Positions 1-5,305 of a DNA stretch of 5,573 nt are shown here, piece after piece; position 1 is the stretch's first letter; the number at the start of each line of letters is the position of its first letter. The notes under the pieces are model-generated. The model made no database searches, was not told where the DNA came from, and saw only the letters and a list, made by a program, of their open reading frames with translations. A program made the position numbers and the translations under genes. This stretch comes from an uncultured Erysipelotrichaceae bacterium (GTDB taxonomy: Bacteria; Bacillota_I; Bacilli_A; Erysipelotrichales; Erysipelotrichaceae), in contig CADBPK010000205.1 in assembly GCA_902796465.1 (NCBI GenBank), positions 1 through 5,573 of the forward strand. Direction: 5' to 3'.

Positions 1-2
1 AG

Positions 3-236
3 GACCTGCGGAGGATCACGATCGAGGAACTGGTCCGGCTGTATCTTATCATCGGCATCCTCACGCTGCTGTATGTCGGTGTGATCCTGCTTTCGATCGT
101 TTCCAAGGGAATGATGAGTGTGAAGATGATGGTTTCCCTCATTCTGTTCCTGATCATACCGCTGCTCATCTGTATGGTCGTCAATATTGTGATGTATCAG
201 AAAGCAGTACTTAAAAACATGACCAAACCGCTGTAA
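3..236 (+). CDS. Membrane protein of unknown function, C-terminal part (5' end outside window)
   Basis: The reading frame is open from the left edge to TAA at 234-236 and gives 77 residues with no start codon near the edge, so only the C-terminus is present. Two hydrophobic segments are clear: residues about 13-33 (LYLIIGILTLLYVGVILLSI) and about 43-64 (rich in V, I, L, F and M). They are separated by a short basic/polar loop (SKGMMSVK) and followed by a short basic tail ending KNMTKPL. This indicates an integral membrane protein with two helices at its C-terminal end. I do not recognise the family. A terminator follows 11 bases after the stop, so it ends its own transcription unit and is not part of the RT block. 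Confidence 0.7.
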   Translation, partial: DLRRITIEELVRLYLIIGILTLLYVGVILLSIVSKGMMSVKMMVSLILFLIIPLLICMVVNIVMYQKAVLKNMTKPL

Positions 237-247
237 GAAAGCACAGG

Positions 248-277
248 GGAGGACCGCCGCACGGCATCCTCCTTTTT
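248..277 (+). terminator. Rho-independent terminator after the membrane protein gene
   Basis: GGAGGA (248-253) pairs with TCCTCC (267-272). Inside, GCC (256-258) can pair with GGC (263-265), separated from the outer stem by an asymmetric bulge (CC against A). The stem is followed at once by TTTTT (273-277). It lies directly downstream of the stop at 236 and overlaps the region of the next promoter. Confidence 0.85.
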
Positions 278-302
278 GATTTGCAGGGCTGTATGCTATA
301 AT
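276..302 (+). promoter_or_regulatory. Sigma-A type promoter with extended -10, head of the RT block
   Basis: A perfect TATAAT lies at 297-302, preceded by TGC (294-296), an extended -10 element. The best -35 is TTGATT (276-281) at a short 15-base spacing; TTTTGA (274-279) at 17 bases is the alternative. The -35 choice is uncertain but matters less with an extended -10. The inferred transcript starts near 309, about 45 bases before the ATG at 353. No equally good promoter was found between this site and the RT gene. Confidence 0.75.
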
Positions 303-352
303 CAGAATACGAATTGTCGCTGTTTCATAAACAGTGAAGAAAGGATATCATC

Positions 353-868
353 ATGGGTCTTTTTGATAAGCTTCTGAAGGAAGGTCAGAAAATGATCGAA
401 GAAGCCGTCACTGAGGAAAACAAGGAAAAAGCAGCTGCTTTTCTGAATAACCTGAAGGATAATCTCGAGGAAAAAGCCGGAGAATTCAAACAGTATCTGG
501 AAGAGAAAAACGAACAGGCGGAACAGGAAGAGACATATTACACACCGGATGAAGAAGACACACGTACATGCCGTGAAAAGATCCTGGCTGTCCTGCAGGA
601 GGAATTTCCTGCTTATACGGTGAAGGAAAATGTATCCCCGCGTGAGCTGGGAGGAACCGGACGCTTCATGGACTATTCCATCGTTGTTTACGACGGCGCA
701 CAGGTCAGGCTCATCATGATGCTCATCGGCAAGACGACCACCTCACACCGTGAATACCGCTGGAGCAGGGAATTCGCTGAATCCAGAGGCTACGCATTTA
801 TCAACTTTATCAAACATTATCCCAACAGGACCGACTACATCTCACAGAGGCTGCACAAGTATCTGTGA
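353..868 (+). CDS. Protein of unknown function, charged helical N-terminus plus conserved-looking C-terminal domain
   Basis: 171 residues. The start ATG has GAAAGGA (339-345) seven bases upstream. Residues 1-70 are rich in K, E and Q and helical in character (starting MGLFDKLLKEGQKMIEEA, with no signal peptide or membrane segment), probably amphipathic helix or coiled coil. Residues about 73-171 form a compact alpha/beta-looking domain with EEFPAYTVKENVSP, ELGGTGRFMDYSIVVYDG, RLIMMLIGKTTTSHREYRW and FINFIKHYPNR. The alternating strands around D107 and the MLIGK strand faintly recall a degraded PD-(D/E)XK nuclease fold, but that is only an impression and no complete motif is visible. The protein should be cytoplasmic. 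It is the first gene after the promoter at 276-302, and no terminator separates it from the structured RNA and RT gene, so co-transcription is likely. It may be a partner of the RT or an unrelated housekeeping gene. Confidence 0.85.
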   Translation: MGLFDKLLKEGQKMIEEAVTEENKEKAAAFLNNLKDNLEEKAGEFKQYLEEKNEQAEQEETYYTPDEEDTRTCREKILAVLQEEFPAYTVKENVSPRELGGTGRFMDYSIVVYDGAQVRLIMMLIGKTTTSHREYRWSREFAESRGYAFINFIKHYPNRTDYISQRLHKYL

Positions 869-978
869 GTGAAAGGCAGAAAGAGAAAAGCGGAAACGCG
901 CCTGCGGCGGAAGCAGCGCGGTCAAATACGGACTTTGCAGGCAGTCAGGCCGCGTACCTTCCGGTATCGCAAGCATAG
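865..978 (+). CDS. Possible 37-residue ORF overlapping the previous stop; doubtful
   Basis: GTG at 865-867 overlaps the TGA of the 171-residue gene as GTGA, and the frame runs to TAG at 976-978. The product would be alanine-rich (MSERQKEKSGNAPAAEAARS at its start, YLPVSQA at its end). Translational coupling is conceivable, but the only purine-rich site (AGAGG, 846-850) is 14 bases away and the start codon is weak. The same bases are better explained as a structured RNA, since hairpin-forming GC-rich sequence readily yields alanine-rich open frames. It is recorded so that it can be tested, not as a likely gene. Confidence 0.13.
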   Translation: MSERQKEKSGNAPAAEAARSNTDFAGSQAAYLPVSQA

Positions 979-1004
979 CTTGCTTCAAAGCTGTTTCTCT
1001 TTCT
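878..1004. repeat. Long inverted repeat flanking the RT leader
   Basis: The arms are 878-888 and 994-1004, perfectly complementary over 11 bases and about 105 bases apart, extendable to 14 pairs with G993 bulged. The arms are purine-only and pyrimidine-only, so low complexity makes chance pairing somewhat easier than the length suggests. The position, exactly between the upstream stop and the RT start, favours a real structural element. Confidence 0.65.
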
Positions 1005-1009
1005 TTTTT
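878..1009 (+). ncRNA. Candidate structured RNA upstream of the reverse transcriptase
   Basis: Pairings found by eye. A closing stem joins 878-891 with 990-1004: 11 perfect pairs (AGAAAGAGAAA with TTTCTCTTTCT), then three more (AGC with GCT) after a one-base bulge at 993. Enclosed hairpins: CGCG-C-CTGC (897-905, C901 bulged) with GCAGCGCG (913-920); GACT (931-934) with AGTC (943-946); TACC (955-958) with GGTA (963-966); GCAAG (969-973) with CTTGC (979-983). CGCGG (917-921) with CCGCG (950-954) competes with the first hairpin. The right arm runs into six T residues (1004-1009), so the closing stem could also act as an intrinsic terminator defining the RNA's 3' end. Retrons and several defence RTs carry their RNA immediately upstream of the RT gene, and retron RNAs are closed by such paired ends, with an AGC near the end of the first arm (here 889-891). 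The inferred role is template, primer or cofactor for the RT; a cis-regulatory leader is the main alternative. Confidence 0.5.
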
Positions 1010-1013
1010 GTTT

Positions 1014-2243
1014 ATGACACTGCTCGATGAACTGAAGGACAAAGATGTCTGGGAAAATTTCCTGGCATACCAGAGTGAACATGGACGGCTGAAAGCGGAT
1101 GAACGCAAAAAGCTGGAAGTTTTCGTGCGGGAAGAAGAGTACCGGAAGATCACCGATACAATGACATTCGGATATCCGGTGCGCAGGGAGATCGCGCGTC
1201 TGGGATCGTCCGGAAAAAGGGTAGTGTACAGCTATTCCGGGGAAGAGATGTCAGTCCTGAAGCTGCTGGTGTTTCTTCTGTACCGGTATGACGGGATACT
1301 GCCGGATTCCTGCTATTCCTTCCGGCGGGACAAGACCGCCCAGCAGGCCATGCGGGATATTAGCCGCATACCGGATCTTGAGAAGAAGTATGTACTCAAG
1401 GCGGATATTCATAATTACTTCAATTCGATCGATCCGGATCTCATGATACCGATCCTGGAAGAAACGATTACCGATGATCCGGAACTTGTACATTTTCTTG
1501 CGGGACTTCTGAGACAGGGCAGGTGTATCTGCGGCAGGGAGATCGTCGAAGAACAGCGCGGTGTCATGGCCGGGGTTCCGACCGCCAATTTCTTTGCCAA
1601 TCTGTATCTGGCTGATTTTGACCGTATGATGGAAGAAAAGGGGATCCCGTACTTCCGGTATTCTGACGATATGCTCTTTTTCCTGTCATCCGAAGAAGAG
1701 CAAAAAATGATCTGCGTGCTTCTGGAAAAGACATTGGCGGAAAAGAAACTGACCATGAATCCGGATAAACTGTTTATGGGAGATCCCGGCAGCCCATGGG
1801 AATTCCTCGGCTTCCGCTATGAAGCAGGAAAGATCGATATCGCAAAAGGTGCCAGGGAAAAGATGAAGGGCAAGATCCGGAGAAAAGCCGGACGTTTATG
1901 GAAAAAACGGAAACAGGAAAAGTGGACGTATGAACGTTCTGCCAGGGCCATGATCCGCGCTTTTGACAGAAAATTCTATGATATGGGCGGGGACGGCAGT
2001 TTCTCCTGGATCCGGTTCTATTTTCCGGTGATAACGGAAACAGAAGGCTTGAAGGAGATCGATGCCTGTATGCAGAGATATCTGCGTTATCTATATTCCG
2101 GAAGACATTATAAAGGCAATTATGCCGTAACATATGAAGCACTGAAAAAAATGGGGTATACACCCCTGGTGGCGGAATATTATAACTGGAAAGAAGAGAA
2201 CAGGCTGCTGGAGAAGCAGAACAGAAGAGAAAAGGAGATCTGA
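1014..2243 (+). CDS. Orphan reverse transcriptase (RNA-directed DNA polymerase), unclassified group
   Basis: 409 residues from ATG 1014; TTG at 1008 in the same frame would add two. The likely reaction is RNA-templated DNA synthesis. Visible RT blocks (ATG 1014 numbering): CYSFRRDKTAQQAM (about 100-112) matches the fingers motif SxGFRxxRS..A of group II-like RTs; YVLKADIHNYFNSID (126-140) carries the first catalytic Asp, D131; GVMAGVPTANFFANLYLADFD (183-203) matches the GxPxxxxxaNlyL block; YFRYSDDMLFF (213-223) is the YxDD box with D218 and D219; NPDK (249-252) and EFLGF (263-267) follow. Residues about 280-400 form a basic thumb or C-terminal region ending in LYSGRHYKGNYAVTYEALK and GYTPLVAEYYNWK. 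I see no maturase X domain followed by HNH, no retron NAxxH or VTG, and no protease or nitrilase fusion. There is no Shine-Dalgarno before the start, which sits five bases after a T-rich RNA arm. The LysR gene follows three bases after the stop. From memory, similar orphan RTs occur in Clostridia; subgroup not assigned. Confidence 0.92.
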   Translation: MTLLDELKDKDVWENFLAYQSEHGRLKADERKKLEVFVREEEYRKITDTMTFGYPVRREIARLGSSGKRVVYSYSGEEMSVLKLLVFLLYRYDGILPDSCYSFRRDKTAQQAMRDISRIPDLEKKYVLKADIHNYFNSIDPDLMIPILEETITDDPELVHFLAGLLRQGRCICGREIVEEQRGVMAGVPTANFFANLYLADFDRMMEEKGIPYFRYSDDMLFFLSSEEEQKMICVLLEKTLAEKKLTMNPDKLFMGDPGSPWEFLGFRYEAGKIDIAKGAREKMKGKIRRKAGRLWKKRKQEKWTYERSARAMIRAFDRKFYDMGGDGSFSWIRFYFPVITETEGLKEIDACMQRYLRYLYSGRHYKGNYAVTYEALKKMGYTPLVAEYYNWKEENRLLEKQNRREKEI

Positions 2244-2246
2244 ATC

Positions 2247-3095
2247 ATGTTATTAAAGCAGATGAAATACTTTCAGGCAGTCGTGGAAAAGAATTCCTTC
2301 ACGGAAGCGGCAGAGGTCTTTCAGATCTCCCAGTCAGCCATTTCCCAGCAGATCCGTGCTATGGAAGAAGAACTCGGATTCCCGCTCGTGATCCGGAAGA
2401 ACAGATCCTTTGAAGTGACGCCGGCCGGCAGATACTTTTATGAAAAGAGTCTGGAGATCACAGCTCTCAGTGAAAAAGCCTGTAAGGAAAGCAGGAAGAT
2501 CGCCCGGAATGAACATGCCTCACTCCGGCTTGGAACGGGCAGAAGAGCACAGGGCTACGCTGTACAGAGAGCGCTCGGGGAATTCAGAAAACGATATCCG
2601 AAAGCGGAAATCTCCATCGAGACCGGATCCGGCAGAAATCTGCTGAAAGGTCTGCAGAAAAAGAAGTTTGATCTGATCCTGACGGATGATTCCTGTGTTC
2701 TCAACAAATATATGGACAAGGCAGTCCTTTCCAGCCGGCAGTGGTATATCGAACTTCCGGCCGGAAAGAAATATGATCCGGAAGCTTCACTGTCGGAACC
2801 GTGTATCGTGACATCAGCGGAAGACAGAGAATATTTCCGTACTGTGCTTGGATTCAAAGGATCTTTCCCGGCAGCGGATAACCTTGATGAAGCGCGGATG
2901 ATGGTCCTGGCAGGGAAGGGGATCCTGCCGGTGGAAAGCAGCTGTGAGAAGATGCCGGGAGGTCTGATCGAGCGTGTTCCTCTGCTGAAGGGTGGCGTAC
3001 AGCCGTCATTGACGATCCTGGCAATATGGAACAGGGAAAACACGAATGAAGCTGTCGGGGAGTTTACGGAAATACTCAGCGGACAGGTCTGGTGA
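2247..3095 (+). CDS. LysR-type transcriptional regulator
   Basis: 282 residues, a little shorter than the usual roughly 290-310 of the family. Residues 3-61 are a typical LysR winged helix-turn-helix: MKYFQAVVEKNSFTEAAEVF, then QISQSAISQQIRAMEEELGF with the recognition helix at about 28-37, then LVIRKNRSFEVTPAGRYFYE. A linker helix (about 60-88) leads to a periplasmic-binding-protein-like effector domain (about 90-280) with RLGTGRRAQGYAVQRALGEF, DLILTDD and MVLAGKGILPVES. These proteins bind DNA as tetramers and respond to a small ligand; neither ligand nor target can be read here. The start is well supported: AAAGGAG (2231-2237) lies nine bases before ATG, inside the last codons of the RT gene. 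Its place as last gene of a same-strand block, without a divergent partner, is unusual for LysR genes and leaves its target unknown. The terminator at 3107 follows. Confidence 0.95.
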   Translation: MLLKQMKYFQAVVEKNSFTEAAEVFQISQSAISQQIRAMEEELGFPLVIRKNRSFEVTPAGRYFYEKSLEITALSEKACKESRKIARNEHASLRLGTGRRAQGYAVQRALGEFRKRYPKAEISIETGSGRNLLKGLQKKKFDLILTDDSCVLNKYMDKAVLSSRQWYIELPAGKKYDPEASLSEPCIVTSAEDREYFRTVLGFKGSFPAADNLDEARMMVLAGKGILPVESSCEKMPGGLIERVPLLKGGVQPSLTILAIWNRENTNEAVGEFTEILSGQVW

Positions 3096-3106
3096 TTCAT
3101 AATTAT

Positions 3107-3131
3107 GCCGGTTCTGACCGGCTTTTCTTTT
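3107..3131 (+). terminator. Rho-independent terminator closing the RT-LysR block
   Basis: GCCGGT (3107-3112), loop TCTG, ACCGGC (3117-3122): six perfect pairs followed by TTTTCTTTT. It starts 12 bases after the LysR stop and marks the end of the block. Confidence 0.93.
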
Positions 3132-3225
3132 ATCTGTATATATAAGATAAACTTATGCGATATATGTTCTTTCGGATAAGAAACGCTAATAAATCAAAGA
3201 GAGCACCGAATGTCACTTCTGTAAT
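3132..3225. other. AT-rich spacer between converging units, nothing identified
   Basis: About 94 bases between the two terminators. There is a weak AT-rich inverted repeat, TTTATCT (3129-3135) with AGATAAA (3145-3151), and no open frame of note. It looks like ordinary spacer between convergent genes. Confidence 0.5.
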
Positions 3226-3253
3226 AAAAACAGAGACAGTTTGCCTGTCTCTG
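3226..3253 (-). terminator. Rho-independent terminator of the leftward gene
   Basis: CAGAGACAG (3231-3239) pairs perfectly with CTGTCTCTG (3245-3253) over nine bases with a five-base loop. On the minus strand the stem is followed by TTTTT (complement of 3226-3230). There is no T run on the plus side, so it acts leftward. It lies about 24 bases past the stop of the leftward gene. Confidence 0.93.
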
Positions 3254-3276
3254 CGGAGGAGATTATGTCCGGATAT

Positions 3277-3906
3277 TTATTTGTGTCCCTTATGGAATTC
3301 TTTATAAACGGAAGGAAAGATTTTCGGGTCCATGTCGTCATAACACGTATATAAATCGAGAATCAGTTTCCTGAATGCCGGATTCCGGTCATGACAGACC
3401 CGGATCAGCTCCTTAAGCAGACCGTTTATATCGAACATCTCTATGGTGTCATCGATGCTGTGAATGTTTCTTGTCTGCGAAAGGGTGATTAGTGCTTTCA
3501 GTATTTTTTCGATTTCTTTCTGGTCTGTTTTCCGCAGATCCCCGGAACATATTTCATTGATATCAAGCGCAATGAAATAGGGATCGCCTGTTTCCTCTAT
3601 GCTGAAACGGTCATCGAGGATCCTTTCCAGCAATTCCATGAACACATCCGAATTCAGCCATTCGTCTGTCTGCTTGTTGTCCAGGATTTTTCCATACTGA
3701 TCATGATATATCTGGTTGAGCGTCTGGATATCCTTTATGCGGCTGTAGTCTTCGATGATCATTTCCTCATCCAGATCTATTCCGTATTGTTTCATTGCCG
3801 TGAAATATTCATCTGTGGCGGTGGTATACCGCTTTTTCATCAGTTCGACAGCCTGATAAAGGTCAAGTTTTTCTTCCATCATCCTGTGCTTGTTATTGTC
3901 TGCCAT
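3277..3906 (-). CDS. Protein of unknown function, acidic helical, 209 residues
   Basis: I do not recognise this protein. It is highly charged and predicted almost entirely helical (MADNNKHRMMEEKLDLYQAV at the N-terminus, then repeated I/L-rich helices with many D and E), with no signal peptide, membrane segment or catalytic motif that I can see. It is probably cytoplasmic; a few aromatics and DDMDPKIFPSVYKEF near the C-terminus may mark a conserved end. The start is chosen at 3906: GGAG lies seven bases upstream, and a promoter with TATAAT lies at 3934-3939. The longer frame to ATG 3951 would start inside that promoter and has no ribosome binding site. The gene is monocistronic with its own terminator, faces the RT-LysR block and diverges from the YunG-HAD gene. 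Nothing here links it to the RT. Confidence 0.82.
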   Translation of the reverse strand: MADNNKHRMMEEKLDLYQAVELMKKRYTTATDEYFTAMKQYGIDLDEEMIIEDYSRIKDIQTLNQIYHDQYGKILDNKQTDEWLNSDVFMELLERILDDRFSIEETGDPYFIALDINEICSGDLRKTDQKEIEKILKALITLSQTRNIHSIDDTIEMFDINGLLKELIRVCHDRNPAFRKLILDLYTCYDDMDPKIFPSVYKEFHKGHK

Positions 3907-3933
3907 ATACTGTCTCCGTTTATGATCTCTTCT

Positions 3934-3964
3934 ATTATACAAATTTACCAAAAACCGGCGTCAA
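3934..3964 (-). promoter_or_regulatory. Promoter of the leftward gene
   Basis: On the minus strand, TTGACG (complement of 3959-3964) and a perfect TATAAT (complement of 3934-3939) are separated by 19 bases, slightly longer than ideal. The inferred start of transcription is near 3927, which supports translation from 3906 rather than 3951. Confidence 0.75.
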
Positions 3965-4007
3965 TAATTCTCAGCAATAGCTTACAAAGTCATCCGGAAG
4001 CAAACTT

Positions 4008-4036
4008 ATGACAGATCCTGCGGGGAATGCTAAACT
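4008..4036 (+). promoter_or_regulatory. Promoter of the YunG-HAD gene
   Basis: ATGACA (4008-4013, one mismatch to TTGACA), a 17-base spacer, then TAAACT (4031-4036) preceded by TGC, an extended -10. The ATG at 4067 lies 31 bases downstream. The promoter is divergent from the leftward gene's promoter, with about 45 bases between the two -35 boxes. Confidence 0.7.
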
Positions 4037-4066
4037 GAAAATGACTATGAACTGGAGAAAAGGATT

Positions 4067-5305
4067 ATGAATAAACCGTTTTACTGTGATGATCAGATTT
4101 TCCTGAAGCCCGCTGATTCCACCTGGCCGGGTATTGAATCTGTTTATGATCTGTACAATATACTCTGTGATGTCTGGTGCGCGGATACCTGTGCGCCGAG
4201 GATGCGTGAAGAATGGTCGGAAGAAAACAAAACACTGGGACAGTGCTCCGTTACCGCTTTTCTGGCACAGGATATCTTCGGCGGGAAGGTATACGGCGTA
4301 CCGCTTTCGGACGGCAATTACCACTGCTTCAATGTTGTAAACGGGCAGAAATTCGACCTGACCAGTGCGCAGTTTAAAGAAGATCTTGATTATGGAAATG
4401 TCACGGAGCAGTTCCGCGGAGTCCATTTTGCAAAAGAAGAAAAACATCAGCGTTATCTGAAACTGAAACAGCTGCTGAAGGAAAAGACCGGCAGAAAACC
4501 GATCCGTCTGATCGTATGCGACCTGGATGAAACACTGATCCGGAAAGACCGCACGATCCATCCGGACTGCATTGCGGCGATCAAATACCTGCAGAAGAAA
4601 GGTGTCCTGTTCGTGCCGGCAACCGGAAGAGGATACACTACCGTGAACGGCACGCTGAAAGATCTGGATCTTTTTGAAAAAGAAAACCAGTATGTCATGT
4701 CTTTCAACGGCGGCGCATTAACGGAAAACAGGGACACAAAGGTTCTTTATTTCCGTGATATGGACCGTTCCCTGGTACAGAAACTGTTTGAACGGGGCCT
4801 GCGGTATGACGCTGCGGTGAGGGTCTATACAGCCGATATGGTCTATGTTTTCCATATGACGGAAGAAGAAAGACAGTTTTCAAAGGGCAGGTCCGGCGTT
4901 ACCGAATGCGCAGGTGAAGACCTGTCATTCCTGGATGGACAGCCGATCGTGAAGATCGTATATGCCAACAGCAGTTTTCCGTATCTGCGCAGTATTGAAG
5001 ATGACATGAAAGACCTGAAAGACGAACTGGATATTACCTATTCCAGCGGCAGATATATGGAATTCAACCCGAAAGGAATAAACAAGGGGACAGGACTGCA
5101 GAAACTTGCAGACCTGCTCGGTATCCCCATGTCACAGACGATGGCGATCGGCGACAACTTCAACGATCTCCCAATGATCCGTGCTGCCGCGGCTGGTGTC
5201 GGTACGGCAAATACAAACAGCCAGATGAAGCGCTTATGCCCGCATCTGACGGAACGGACATGTGAAGAAGGAGCGGTCGCGGAAGCGGTCGAAAGGTTTA
5301 TATGA
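4067..5305 (+). CDS. YunG-like domain fused to Cof-type HAD-IIB hydrolase
   Basis: 412 residues with two domains. Residues about 15-120 resemble the YunG family: VWCADTC, TLGQCSVTAFLAQDIFGGKV (57-75), YHCFN (85-89), KFDLTSAQF (95-103). C60, H86 and D97 could form a papain-like Cys-His-Asp set, which is my inference; there are also clustered cysteines C34, C38 and C42. A charged linker (122-145) leads to a complete Cof-type HAD phosphatase: motif I DLDETL (nucleophile D152, acid/base D154), motif II ATGR (T186), FNGG at 213-216, a C2B-type cap (about 230-325), motif III lysine K340 in GINKGTGL, motif IV GDNFNDLPM (D363, D367). Family members hydrolyse sugar phosphates, FMN or PLP; the substrate here is unknown. 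Cof proteins are usually about 270 residues, so the extra length is the N-terminal domain. GGAG (4054-4057) lies nine bases before ATG. The stop overlaps the next start as ATGA, which indicates translational coupling. Confidence 0.93.
   Translation: MNKPFYCDDQIFLKPADSTWPGIESVYDLYNILCDVWCADTCAPRMREEWSEENKTLGQCSVTAFLAQDIFGGKVYGVPLSDGNYHCFNVVNGQKFDLTSAQFKEDLDYGNVTEQFRGVHFAKEEKHQRYLKLKQLLKEKTGRKPIRLIVCDLDETLIRKDRTIHPDCIAAIKYLQKKGVLFVPATGRGYTTVNGTLKDLDLFEKENQYVMSFNGGALTENRDTKVLYFRDMDRSLVQKLFERGLRYDAAVRVYTADMVYVFHMTEEERQFSKGRSGVTECAGEDLSFLDGQPIVKIVYANSSFPYLRSIEDDMKDLKDELDITYSSGRYMEFNPKGINKGTGLQKLADLLGIPMSQTMAIGDNFNDLPMIRAAAAGVGTANTNSQMKRLCPHLTERTCEEGAVAEAVERFI

Noticed and set aside
798..820. Promoter inside the end of the 171-residue gene driving the RNA
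   Set aside because: TTATCA (798-803) and CATTAT (815-820) are only 11 bases apart, and no better pair was found.
869..1013. Diversity-generating element template repeat, or CRISPR array
   Set aside because: No second copy of any part of this stretch is present in the window, no accessory Avd-like gene was seen, and there are no regularly spaced direct repeats.
842..1153. Leftward 103-residue open frame across the RNA and RT start
   Set aside because: Serine/arginine-rich low-complexity product typical of an antisense shadow; it overlaps the RT N-terminus and shows no ribosome binding site or recognisable domain.
1014..2243. Group II intron-encoded protein
   Set aside because: The fingers motif is group II-like, but there is no HNH region, and genes with their own signals flank the RT within 3 bases downstream and about 145 bases upstream, leaving no room for intron RNA domains.
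878..2243. Canonical retron (msr-msd plus RT)
   Set aside because: The paired RNA ends fit, but the RT lacks the retron NAxxH and VTG signatures and I see no single long msd-like hairpin. Kept only as an analogy.
2555..3100. Leftward 181-residue open frame opposite the LysR gene
   Set aside because: Shadow of the LysR effector domain; no start signal and a composition unlike the real genes.
3907..3951. 15-residue N-terminal extension of the leftward gene to ATG 3951
   Set aside because: It would start upstream of the predicted transcription start and inside the promoter (TATAAT at 3934-3939), with no ribosome binding site, whereas 3906 has GGAG at ideal spacing.
3971..4561. Leftward 196-residue open frame opposite the YunG-HAD gene
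   Set aside because: The opposite strand encodes well-matched YunG-like and HAD motifs with promoter and ribosome binding site; this frame is the mirror of that coding sequence.
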